This document shows, in pieces, positions 40,686 through 47,299 of a DNA stretch of 64,000 nucleotides. Source of the stretch: Halostagnicola kamekurae. GTDB lineage: Archaea; Halobacteriota; Halobacteria; Halobacteriales; Natrialbaceae. The stretch spans positions 1,054,001 to 1,118,000 of the forward strand of contig NZ_FOZS01000001.1 of NCBI RefSeq assembly GCF_900116205.1, given 5' to 3'. How positions within the stretch are numbered: the stretch's first letter is position 1; every line of letters starts with the position of its first letter. A program made the position numbers and the translations under genes. Below the pieces are notes generated by a model that saw only the letters and a list, made by a program, of their open reading frames with translations, did no database searches and was not told the DNA's origin.

Positions 40686-41276
40686 TTACTCGGCGTCGTC
40701 GCTCGAGTCGCCCCCCATCGGCCGGGCGGGAACGCCCGCGACCGTCTCCCCGGGAGCCACGTCTCGAGTGACGAGCGAGTTCGCCGCCACGCGCGCGTCG
40801 GCGCCGATTTCGACGCCGGGCAAGACGATCGCTCCCGCACCGATCATCGCCCGCTCGCCCACCACGACCTCGCCGGTTCGATACTTGTCCTGGAGGAACT
40901 CGTGACACAGGATCGTCGCGTCGTAGCCGACGATAGCCCGATCCTCGACGGTAATTAGCTCGGGCCAGAAGACGTCGGGCGTCGCCTCGAGCCCCCACGA
41001 GACGCCGTCGCCGACGCGCACGCCGATTCGGCGCATCAGCCAGCGCTTGAGCCGCAGGCTCGGTGAGATACGAACGAGCCAGATCACGAGGTAATTGATC
41101 GCGACCTGCAGCGGGTTCCGAGCGCTCGTCCAGTGAGAGAGCGAGTTCCCCGATCCGGGCGTGGCGTGGACACGGACGCGGTCGTGTCGCCGATTCGTTC
41201 CGTCGTCTGAATCCGTATCGTCGGTCACTGTCTCGTCCGTTCGTCGGCTTTCATCATGAAACCGATCGATCGTCAC
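40686..41276 (-). CDS. Acyltransferase with left-handed beta-helix (hexapeptide) repeats
   Basis: This 196-residue protein has a disordered acidic N-terminus of about 45 residues, a hydrophobic stretch (NYLVIWLVRISPSLRLKRWL), and hexapeptide repeats (RAMIGAGAIVLPGVEIGADA) ending in APGETVAGVPARPMG. It is similar to sugar O-acetyltransferases. The substrate cannot be predicted from context. Confidence 0.8.
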   Translation of the reverse strand: MTIDRFHDESRRTDETVTDDTDSDDGTNRRHDRVRVHATPGSGNSLSHWTSARNPLQVAINYLVIWLVRISPSLRLKRWLMRRIGVRVGDGVSWGLEATPDVFWPELITVEDRAIVGYDATILCHEFLQDKYRTGEVVVGERAMIGAGAIVLPGVEIGADARVAANSLVTRDVAPGETVAGVPARPMGGDSSDDAE

Positions 41277-41345
41277 GTCGCCGGATCCACGGACCGGCTT
41301 TCGATCGGTGGAAACTGGGTGACGCGAGGGCTGCGACGCGTCGAC

Positions 41346-42164
41346 TCACCCGAGATCCGCGATGTGGCCGTGTTCGCTCGAGCGTTCACCCGGGACTCCA
41401 ACGAGCTCGCGGAACGACTCGCCGGAGATCGAACAGCGGTAGGCCGGCTTGTACATCATGTTCTCGCCGCCGGCCGTGACCGAGAACGCGTCGGCGACCG
41501 TCTCGCGGAGGTAGTACTGTGCCCGCTCGTTGCCGGATTTGACGTAGTACTCGCTGAGTCGAATCGGCTGTCGATCGAACAAGCCGCCGGGTTCGCGGCC
41601 GTTGACCAGTGCGATCGTCTTGTCCGGGTGGTAGGCAAGCCCGTCACGCGCCCGCTTCGCGTGGGCGTTTTCCGAGTGGGCCTCGAGGACGGCTCGCCGC
41701 CGGTCGGCGGACGCGTCCGGCTCGAGGACGTCGACCGCATCGACCGTGAAGTAGCCAAGAAGGTACCGGTGTGCCCGGTCGCCGTCCGGTCGGCGGAGCC
41801 CGGCGTAAAATCCGACGACGTCGCCGGGTTCGAGGGCGCGCAGACGGGAGACGTAGCCGTTCCGGTGTTCGCCGTAGGTCAGCGCGTCGAAGTTCGGATC
41901 GCGGTGGAGCGGCCACTCGGCGAGGTCGGCCCCGGAGAGACGCGTCTCCTCGTCGGCGATCGGCCGCGGCGAGATCGTACTCGCGAGATCGGCCGCGACG
42001 CCGTCTCGAGTGCGGAGGGGCCACGACCCGAGCGTTTCGGATTCGCTCGTGTGGCGCGTTTTTTCGGGAATCGGCACGTAATCGAAGCGTCCGTCTTCGG
42101 TAAGCGCTCCGAGCGCGCCGAGGTTCGTGGTATCGGCGCCGACCCCGGCGAGGACGACAGTCAT
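41346..42164 (-). CDS. Nmad3-like nucleotide modification-associated protein
   Basis: The 272-residue protein matches the Nmad3 pattern by inspection: a beta start (VVLAGVGADTTN), GRFDYVPIPEK, DPNFDALTYGE (near residue 91), and LRALEPGDVVGFYAGLRRPD. The Nmad families were proposed to act on or recognise modified nucleotides in phage and defence-related systems. The adjacent EVE/PUA-like gene is on the same strand. The identification is by memory of the family and needs a profile search. Confidence 0.6.
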   Translation of the reverse strand: MTVVLAGVGADTTNLGALGALTEDGRFDYVPIPEKTRHTSESETLGSWPLRTRDGVAADLASTISPRPIADEETRLSGADLAEWPLHRDPNFDALTYGEHRNGYVSRLRALEPGDVVGFYAGLRRPDGDRAHRYLLGYFTVDAVDVLEPDASADRRRAVLEAHSENAHAKRARDGLAYHPDKTIALVNGREPGGLFDRQPIRLSEYYVKSGNERAQYYLRETVADAFSVTAGGENMMYKPAYRCSISGESFRELVGVPGERSSEHGHIADLG

Positions 42165-42250
42165 TGATCGACGTGCGAACGGGAGTCGAATAAATCCGAT
42201 GATGCCAGGGGCGTCGCCGAGAGCGTCGGTCGGTGCAAAGTCGACCGCCC

Positions 42251-42724
42251 CTAGTCGTACTGCTGGACGGCGAGTTCGATCGCCTCGAGGGTGTTGTCGA
42301 CTCGACTCTCCGCAACCCGGATCAGACCGTTCGGGTTGTAGCCGTCGGAGTACTCGAAGATCGTATTCACGGCCGCTTTCGGCACCGACGTCGCCGTGAA
42401 GTCGTCGATCGTGTAGATCAGCGTGCGGGGGCTATCGTCCCAGACGGTCGCGCTCGCCCACTCGTCGTCGTCCGCGAACGTCGTTCCGATGCGTCCGGTT
42501 CCGACGTATTCGCCCTCGCGATAGAACAGTAGGAGATCGCCTTCGTCCATCTTCTCGAAGTACGTCTCCGCGCTCGAGCCCGCTTCGACGCCCCAGAATC
42601 GAGCCGACTCCACCTCGGCTAGCTCCTCGGGTCGGTCGGGATAGTCGTTCAGATCGACTTCCGAGAGAACAGTCCGCTCAAATGGTTCAGAATCGTCCGA
42701 CACGAGAAATACGTTCGAGCTCAT
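42251..42724 (-). CDS. EVE/PUA-like domain protein
   Basis: The 157-residue protein has an EVE/PUA-like signature (FWGVEAGSSAETYFEKMDEG, then DLLLFYREGEYVGTGRIG), the fold used to bind modified bases in DNA or RNA. The start at 42724 matches the usual SSNVFLVSDD opening; upstream in-frame residues look unlike protein. It lies 86 nt upstream of the Nmad3-like gene on the same strand, suggesting a shared pathway. Confidence 0.6.
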   Translation of the reverse strand: MSSNVFLVSDDSEPFERTVLSEVDLNDYPDRPEELAEVESARFWGVEAGSSAETYFEKMDEGDLLLFYREGEYVGTGRIGTTFADDDEWASATVWDDSPRTLIYTIDDFTATSVPKAAVNTIFEYSDGYNPNGLIRVAESRVDNTLEAIELAVQQYD

Positions 42725-42946
42725 TACCGTATAAACGACGGGAATTACTGATAAAACGTTGGTTTTACGCTCACGAACCTGACATCGCGTGAGCACTGGA
42801 GTGACGTACCCGCCGCGGCGCGCTCGAGGACACACAGGTTGCAATCGAGCTACGAGATCGGCGCCAGCCGAGGGCGGTCTCGCGACGAACCGGCAGCCGA
42901 ACGGGATGGCAATAACAGATATACACGCCCCGAAACCACTGACCAT

Positions 42947-43366
42947 ATGGAGTATCTGCTGTGGGTCGTCCTCGCCGTTCTGGCGTACTCGGCCGTCGCC
43001 CCGCTCACGAGTATCGCGACGCGAGAAGTGCCGGCAGGGGTGGGGCTCTTTCTCGCGACGATCGTGTTTCTCGTGATCGCGACGGTCGTGTTGTTCCTGA
43101 CGGACGCCGCCGACCCGTCCTACGCGGTCTCACCGGACGCCGCGTATATTTACGTCGGCGGACTGTTTCTCACGATCGGCATTCTCGCGTACACGTCAGC
43201 GCTCGAGGCCGGTCCCGTCAGCGTCGTCGTACCGATTTACGGCATGTTCATCGTCGGGAGCTCCGTGCTGGGCATCGTCTTTCTCGACGAGACGCTCTCG
43301 GTAACTCGCGGTGCTGGCATCGCCTGTGCGATCGTCGCGATCTACCTGAGCGCGGGTGAGCGGTAG
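42947..43366 (+). CDS. Half-size DMT/EamA-type transporter, subunit A
   Basis: This 139-residue membrane protein has about four to five hydrophobic segments and a SVVVPIYGMFIVGSSVLGIV motif near the end, as in one half of an EamA transporter. It overlaps the next gene by one base (TAGTG). Since the two proteins are close relatives of similar length, they probably form a heterodimer with opposite topology. The solute is unknown. Confidence 0.85.
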   Translation: MEYLLWVVLAVLAYSAVAPLTSIATREVPAGVGLFLATIVFLVIATVVLFLTDAADPSYAVSPDAAYIYVGGLFLTIGILAYTSALEAGPVSVVVPIYGMFIVGSSVLGIVFLDETLSVTRGAGIACAIVAIYLSAGER

Positions 43367-43785
43367 TGGTCCGTCGCTATCTCGCTCTCTCGCTCGTCGC
43401 GTTCGTCGCGTACAGCCTGGTCGCGCCGGTGATGAAAATCGCGATGGAGTCGATCCCGAGCACGATGGCCGTCTTCCTCTCGAACTTCGTCATGCTCGTG
43501 TTCGTCGGCGGCGTGTTAGTCTACAGGGAAATTCCGGTCCGGCCGTACCTGAACCATCCGAAGACGCCCTATATCGCCGGGTGGGGGATCACGCTAGCGG
43601 TCGGTCTCCTGGCGTACTATCGCGCGCTCGAGCTCGGCCCCGTCAGCGTCGTCGTCCCCATCTACGGGCTCTTTATCGCCCTGAGTTCCGTCATCGGTAT
43701 CGTCTTCCTCGAGGAATCGCTCACGGCTCGAAAAGTGGCGGGTATCGGGTTCGCACTGCTCGCTATCGTGCTCATGTCCCTGTGA
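43366..43785 (+). CDS. Half-size DMT/EamA-type transporter, subunit B
   Basis: The 139-residue partner of the preceding gene starts with GTG on the last base of its stop. It has the matching segment SVVVPIYGLFIALSSVIGIVF and a final KVAGIGFALLAIVLMSL helix. The cytoplasmic loops differ in charge from subunit A (RRYLALSLVAF against EYLLWVVLAV), consistent with inverse membrane orientation. Confidence 0.85.
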   Translation: MVRRYLALSLVAFVAYSLVAPVMKIAMESIPSTMAVFLSNFVMLVFVGGVLVYREIPVRPYLNHPKTPYIAGWGITLAVGLLAYYRALELGPVSVVVPIYGLFIALSSVIGIVFLEESLTARKVAGIGFALLAIVLMSL

Positions 43786-43987
43786 TTTCGGCCAGCAGCG
43801 GGCTCGAGATTGACTCGTGGATCTCGATCGTCAGGCACCTCGGATTGGACGGGGTCGCGAGGAACTGCGACGAGTCGGTGGGCTCGAGGCACTCCCTGCA
43901 TACTGTCTCGTATTGTGGTCGCTCGATATCTTCTAATATCTCCAACAAGTTAGTTATCTGTGTTTTTCGCGCTGTGACGTTACGCAT
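43772..43987 (-). CDS. Possible 71-aa protein with CXXC, uncertain
   Basis: This frame (71 residues) starts with ATG and has a CRECLEP motif in its middle, but codon use changes from AT-rich to GC-rich within it, so a genuine gene or a hybrid remnant cannot be told apart. It overlaps the end of the EamA gene by 14 nt on the other strand. Confidence 0.3.
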   Translation of the reverse strand: MRNVTARKTQITNLLEILEDIERPQYETVCRECLEPTDSSQFLATPSNPRCLTIEIHESISSPLLAEITGT

Positions 43988-44109
43988 TCACCCAGAATAT
44001 GATCGGACAACGAACTAATGAGTATGCTGACTCCCCCGATAGTAGTCTGACAGCTGTCCGATCCAGTCACTACGTTTTTTGATCCGGCGACAAATGCTTC
44101 TAGTGTCCT
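43786..44109. other. Intergenic/accessory region, left end of the low-GC patch
   Basis: Apart from the doubtful minus-strand frame at 43772-43987, no gene is convincing here. GC content drops visibly from about 43920 on, marking the left edge of an accessory segment that continues to tRNA-Trp. Confidence 0.5.
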
Positions 44110-44232
44110 GTGTCTGGATCCGATCCAATCCAGTGTCCAACTTGCGGATGGACGGGCGCACAGTCTGAAATTGAGAATACAAATAATGGATCCGTTTGCC
44201 CCGTTTGTGGCGAGTCTGTGGTGATCGAATAA
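44110..44232 (+). CDS. 40-aa CPxCG zinc-ribbon microprotein
   Basis: This short frame begins with GTG (an in-frame TAG at 44101 excludes a longer form) and encodes 40 residues with two CPxCG pairs, IQCPTCGWTGAQ and VCPVCGESVVIE, which should bind one zinc. Haloarchaea have many such proteins, some known to affect swarming or biofilms. No Shine-Dalgarno is apparent. A minus-strand frame of 80 codons overlaps it and is probably a shadow. Confidence 0.65.
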   Translation: MSGSDPIQCPTCGWTGAQSEIENTNNGSVCPVCGESVVIE

Positions 44233-44521
44233 TTTCGAGAACGTCTTCGATAGACATTCAGCGGCTACTATTTAGCACCGTCAGAAGAGTGATTGGCCGA
44301 TATTACTGATCCTCGTCGGTAGCGACTGTTCGAGTGATAATTCGATTTGTGGGAGGATCGTCTTTTGTCGACTTGAGACAGCACCGGTTTTCTTGCTTCT
44401 CAGCACTCCAGCGCTGCAGTAACCTTCATTTCTGTTGGAAGAGACTTCTCTAGAGGGGATAAATAACTGAATGAATAAGGCAAATTTAAGGTAAGAGTGG
44501 GGTCGTCGGGATCGCGTTCGA
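44233..44521. other. Non-coding stretch in the low-GC patch
   Basis: No supported gene. The segment 44440-44505 is very AT-rich (GGATAAATAACTGAATG and AATTTAAGG) and may carry a promoter. Confidence 0.4.
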
Positions 44522-44602
44522 TCATGCGTCGGCCCTTCGTGTGTCGACGATCGCGGCCGTCGCGAGCGCGGATCCCACCAGGGCGATCGCCGTCGCGATC
44601 AT
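44522..44602 (-). CDS. 26-aa membrane microprotein candidate
   Basis: The frame encodes MIATAIALVGSALATAAI followed by a short basic/acidic tail, that is, one membrane helix. Its ATG overlaps the stop of the next frame (ATGA), a typical coupled pair. It could be the remains of a larger protein through a frameshift. Confidence 0.3.
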   Translation of the reverse strand: MIATAIALVGSALATAAIVDTRRADA

Positions 44603-44685
44603 GACTCCCTCTCGTCGCGAACATTAGACCAGTCTCTGAACCTCTCTCCCTCGCCGTCGTCGGATATGTCCTCGTCTGAAACCAT
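44599..44685 (-). CDS. 28-aa acidic microprotein candidate, coupled to the 26-aa frame
   Basis: The frame reads MVSDEDISDDGEGERFRDWS and ends DERES. A GAGAAGG-like sequence precedes the ATG. Together with the next frame it would give a soluble acidic part followed by a TM part, so a single-base error or mutation might have split one small membrane protein. Confidence 0.3.
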   Translation of the reverse strand: MVSDEDISDDGEGERFRDWSNVRDERES

Positions 44686-44810
44686 GCCTTCTCAGTCCCT
44701 CCCGGACGCGGGTAGGGGTACGCGAACGCGCTTATCGCGCGCCCGCGGCTGACAGACATGGGTACCGGGGATAATATCACCCGAAAAAGGGGTATAACAG
44801 GGTGTGGTAA

Positions 44811-44841
44811 CCCCCGTGACCACCTCCCTTTAACACGGGGG
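44811..44841. promoter_or_regulatory. Stem-loop before the AbrB-like gene
   Basis: CCCCCGTG (44811-44818) and CACGGGGG (44834-44841) are perfect inverted repeats around a 15-nt loop, 19 nt before the ATG at 44861. It may be an operator or a leader hairpin. Confidence 0.45.
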
Positions 44842-44860
44842 CGGCTACTACGAATCCAAT

Positions 44861-45040
44861 ATGGCAATCCGAAAACTCAGAAATATCGATGGTTCAGGTG
44901 GTGTTATGCTGCCAAAAGACGATCTTCGCCGGGATGGGATGGTTGACGCCGACGGCGAGATTAAAGATGCGACCATCACAGTCGATCGCGTCGACGATGG
45001 CGAGTATCGGATTAAAGCGGTAGATCCGGACGATCTCTAA
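44861..45040 (+). CDS. 59-aa AbrB/MazE-like small protein
   Basis: The 59-residue frame has a pattern common in small haloarchaeal proteins: LRNIDGSGGVMLPKDDLRRD, then an acidic beta strand pair (DATITVDRVDDGEYRIKAVD). The GSGGV.LPK part recalls the swapped-hairpin of AbrB/SpoVT antitoxins and regulators. It is within the accessory patch and downstream of a hairpin. No toxin gene is adjacent. Confidence 0.6.
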   Translation: MAIRKLRNIDGSGGVMLPKDDLRRDGMVDADGEIKDATITVDRVDDGEYRIKAVDPDDL

Positions 45041-45239
45041 ATCTAACTTTCTATTCATTTCCAACGCACCTACTATATGGAATATGTTTTGAGTGTTCAG
45101 TACGGTGTCAAACGGACACATTAGACTGAGGTGATACGTAGTGGTTGATGTTAGTTAGGAGAAGTGAATTGGATTCTCAAGAGAAGATGATGTTGATATC
45201 TCCAATAATTCTGGACCTTGACGTTCTGAGATCTGTCCT

Positions 45240-45599
45240 TCATTTCATATTATCTGTCCCTGTATCCAGCCAATATGAGACTACAATGGTAGCGATACAA
45301 ACTCCTACCACCATGGCAAGTTTCCCTGTGACGTCCTGCGTAACGAGAACAATAATGGAAAGGAAAACAACGATTTCATACGCCCGCTGAAAAAGTGAAT
45401 GAGAACTAAGAAAGTGGTGAATGATAATATATACGCTCCCTGCAAGGGCCCCAATAAGAACGTACGTCAAACTAATTTCTGCTTCTGTAAATAGAATCAT
45501 CCCTAGTGAACTGGCACCGAGCACCAAATACAGTACTAACCCATATGTGAAATTCGATGTTTTCGAATTTGACTTACTCTTTTCCGAATCCACACTCAT
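45240..45599 (-). CDS. 119-aa membrane protein of unknown function
   Basis: The frame has four hydrophobic segments (for example YGLVLYLVLGASSLGMILFT) after a polar Ser/Lys-rich start. Base composition is much lower in GC than in neighbouring chromosome genes, which suggests transfer. No family was recognised. Confidence 0.6.
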   Translation of the reverse strand: MSVDSEKSKSNSKTSNFTYGLVLYLVLGASSLGMILFTEAEISLTYVLIGALAGSVYIIIHHFLSSHSLFQRAYEIVVFLSIIVLVTQDVTGKLAMVVGVCIATIVVSYWLDTGTDNMK

Positions 45600-46065
45600 A
45601 TACCAAAGTTATTACCCTATCCACCAAAATCCTTATGAGTGATATTATTTAAATGATATAGCAATATATCGGAACGTTATAAGACTATTTTTAGGATCTT
45701 CTAGAATTTGCCCAATGTGGGCACCTGAAACAGCGTATGTGTAATTCATGTCCTCGTGCATCATCGCGATTGAGGAGTTAAACTAGACAGTGCCGAACCC
45801 CTGTTTCATCTGCATCAACTCGAGATCTGCGTGCGGAAGCGGGGTGGGGGCGTTGTAATTTTTTGGCGCTGTCCCCTTGGGGACACCCGCCAAGGGGGCT
45901 TTCGCGCGCAGCGCGAAACGACCCCGCATGCGGTCCGGTGCGATCGCTGTGGCGAGCCCGCCCTCGAGGGCTCGAGCCCAACCAAATTTGTATAGGAAGC
46001 CGTGTTACTCAATCTGGCTTGTAGAAAACAACCGCGAAAACAGCGTTGCCACTACGGAAGCTGAT
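45600..46065. other. Non-coding region with AT-rich half and palindrome cluster
   Basis: The first 180 nt are AT-rich (for example GATATTATTTAAATGATATAG). From 45840 to 45980 the composition is GC-rich and contains five palindromes (separate entry). No gene was supported. Confidence 0.5.
45870..45979. repeat. Cluster of five palindromes
   Basis: In 110 nt there are TGTCCCC-TT-GGGGACA (45870-45885), TTTCGCGC-GCA-GCGCGAAA (45900-45918), CCGCATGCGG (45924-45933), CCCTCGAGGG (45961-45970) and GGGCTCGAGCCC (45968-45979). The first two form strong stem-loops. Their density is far above the surroundings. Confidence 0.75.
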
Positions 46066-46362
46066 TCACCGATCCGCAACAGCGCCGACGAATCCGGTTT
46101 CACTCCCGCCGCCGGGAGTCTTCCAGGTCAACTGCGCGCCACGGAGAACCGTCGGATCGTTGCCCGACTTCGACCACTTCTCGAGGGGTTCCGCCGCGAT
46201 CGTCGCGACGTGCTCGAAGCTGTCGGCTTTCAACTGCGAGAGAATCGTATCAATCCGCATTCGCTTGGGATTCTCGCTGTCGTCGAACTCGAGGTCGGCA
46301 CCGTTCTCGGCGAGCCACTGCTGGAACGGCGACGACTCGGCGACGTGATCGGCCAGACCCAA
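46066..46362 (-). pseudogene. N-terminally incomplete gene fragment
   Basis: The 98-residue reading frame looks like genuine protein (WLAENGADLEFDDSENPKRM, then ILSQLKADSFEHVATIAAEP), but the only start available is a TTG, and an in-frame stop lies nine codons further upstream. It is probably the remnant of a larger gene. No family was recognised. Confidence 0.45.
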
Positions 46363-46415
46363 ATAGGGCCGATTCAGGCAGCGTGCTTATCGTTGTCAGA
46401 GACCTAAAATTTTGT

Positions 46416-46625
46416 ATGAGCGAACTCACCGATCGTCTTCTGATATTATTAATCGCATCCGTCGCACTCGGAGGAATGCTTGTAGGCTGGTTCGGCGGAT
46501 TCGTGGTTCCAGCACTTAGCGGATGGTCAGATAACATCGGGATGGCTGTAATAGCCGTACTTTTCGTAGCCATCCTGATCGGAATCTGGTTCGGATTCGA
46601 CCGCATCCGCGCGGATCGGGGATGA
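46416..46625 (+). CDS. 69-aa membrane protein with two helices
   Basis: Beginning at ATG 46416 (MSELTDRLLILLIASVALGG), this frame has two hydrophobic segments separated by GGFVVPALSGWSDN, and ends with GIWFGFDRIRADRG. An in-frame upstream ATG at 46383 is less likely. Function unknown. Confidence 0.55.
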   Translation: MSELTDRLLILLIASVALGGMLVGWFGGFVVPALSGWSDNIGMAVIAVLFVAILIGIWFGFDRIRADRG

Positions 46626-46650
46626 TCAGTACCGCTCGAGGCGTTACCGC

Positions 46651-46794
46651 TCACCGTTGTCCACCTCGAGGTAACCGGCCACCACAGAACGGACAGATAT
46701 CTCCCTCACGCCCAGAGACCTCGAATAGCGTGTTCTCGCAGACGTGGCGGGCGGGAAACCACATTCGAGCGAGTCGCCGCTCTCGAGCGCGCAT
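46651..46794 (-). CDS. 47-aa zinc-ribbon microprotein or remnant
   Basis: The frame encodes 47 residues with RHVCENTLF followed by ICPFCGGRLPRGG, a CPxCG pair plus HxC. It overlaps, in another frame, the decayed gene on the same strand. ATG at 46794 follows an in-frame TGA. A later in-frame ATG at 46764 is possible. Confidence 0.45.
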   Translation of the reverse strand: MRARERRLARMWFPARHVCENTLFEVSGREGDICPFCGGRLPRGGQR

Positions 46795-46796
46795 TC

Positions 46797-46958
46797 ATCG
46801 AATCGACATCCATTTTCGCGATCAAGAACCCGAACCTCGAGACCGGCGGCGGACCCCCGGCTCAGTCGTCGGTAGGAATCACAGTTTCCACAGCGATGGG
46901 CTCGGTTGTTTTCGTCGCCGAAGACTCGCCCGAACTGATCCGTCACATACTCTCCAAA
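46797..46958 (-). pseudogene. Remnant of a DUF7563-like zinc-finger gene
   Basis: The reading frame contains EYVTDQFGRVFGDENN and HRCGNCDSYRRLSRGSAAG, which resembles small haloarchaeal zinc proteins of the DUF7563 type. The N-terminal CXNCG pair has decayed (the codons before Gly-Glu-Tyr give Asn-Phe instead of Asn-Cys). No ATG is available, because a TAG precedes it, and the normal stop is lost. It reads on into the next frame's region. Confidence 0.5.
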
Positions 46959-47078
46959 GTTCTGACGAGTCTATTATCTAACAGACGGCCATGATGCGAC
47001 CGTCACGCGGACCACCCGCTACTGAATAAGAAGTGTCGAGGGCGCGGTAAATCGATCCACGCCCTCTTTTATTTCACA

Positions 47079-47254
47079 TGGGGTCGGAGGGATTTGAACC
47101 CCCGATCTACTGATATCTCCGGTGCGCCTCGGAACTCCAGAGGGTCATCACACGGACACTGATCAGGTGTCCGATCAGTATATCAGTCTGGAGTGTCGTC
47201 CCGGGCGCCGTAGCCTCTGGAGTCAGCCGCCATGCCTGGCTTGGCCACGACCCC
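47079..47254 (-). tRNA. tRNA-Trp (CCA) with a 102-nt intron
   Basis: On the minus strand exon 1 is 47254-47217 (38 nt) and exon 2 is 47114-47079 (36 nt), with the intron 47216-47115. The spliced tRNA has acceptor GGGGTCG/CGACCCC, anticodon stem GCTGA/TCAGT with CCA, and T-arm GGGGGTTCAAATCCCTC. The intron follows position 37 as in other halophiles. The tRNA 3' end faces the accessory patch at 43.9-47.0 kb. Confidence 0.96.
47115..47216 (-). ncRNA. tRNA-Trp intron, box C/D methylation guide
   Basis: The 102-nt intron contains a box C (GTGATGA, at 47145-47151) and several CTGA boxes. Just after box C is CTCTGGAGT, which is complementary to ACTCCAGAG spanning the CCA anticodon in exon 1. CTGATAT is complementary to ATATCAG at the intron-exon 2 junction. 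This agrees with the known role of the haloarchaeal intron in 2'-O-methylation of C34 and U39 of the same tRNA. Confidence 0.85.
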
Positions 47255-47299
47255 TCGAGCAATCATAGAGCGATCCTCCCTAAAGCCGTTACGATTCGA

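Noticed and set aside
44015..44257. 80-codon minus-strand frame opposite the 40-aa zinc microprotein
   Set aside because: It has no recognisable motif, and its opposite strand encodes two well-formed CPxCG pairs. Only one is likely to be real.
44400..44867. 155-codon minus-strand frame
   Set aside because: It covers the two micro-ORFs, a hairpin and the AbrB-like start, and its sequence is Arg/Gly-rich like a frame shadow of GC-rich DNA.
47060..47100. Perfect att duplication of tRNA-Trp
   Set aside because: The T-arm sequence of this tRNA occurs only once in the window. The shared GGGATTTGAAC with tRNA-Gly is ordinary T-loop similarity.
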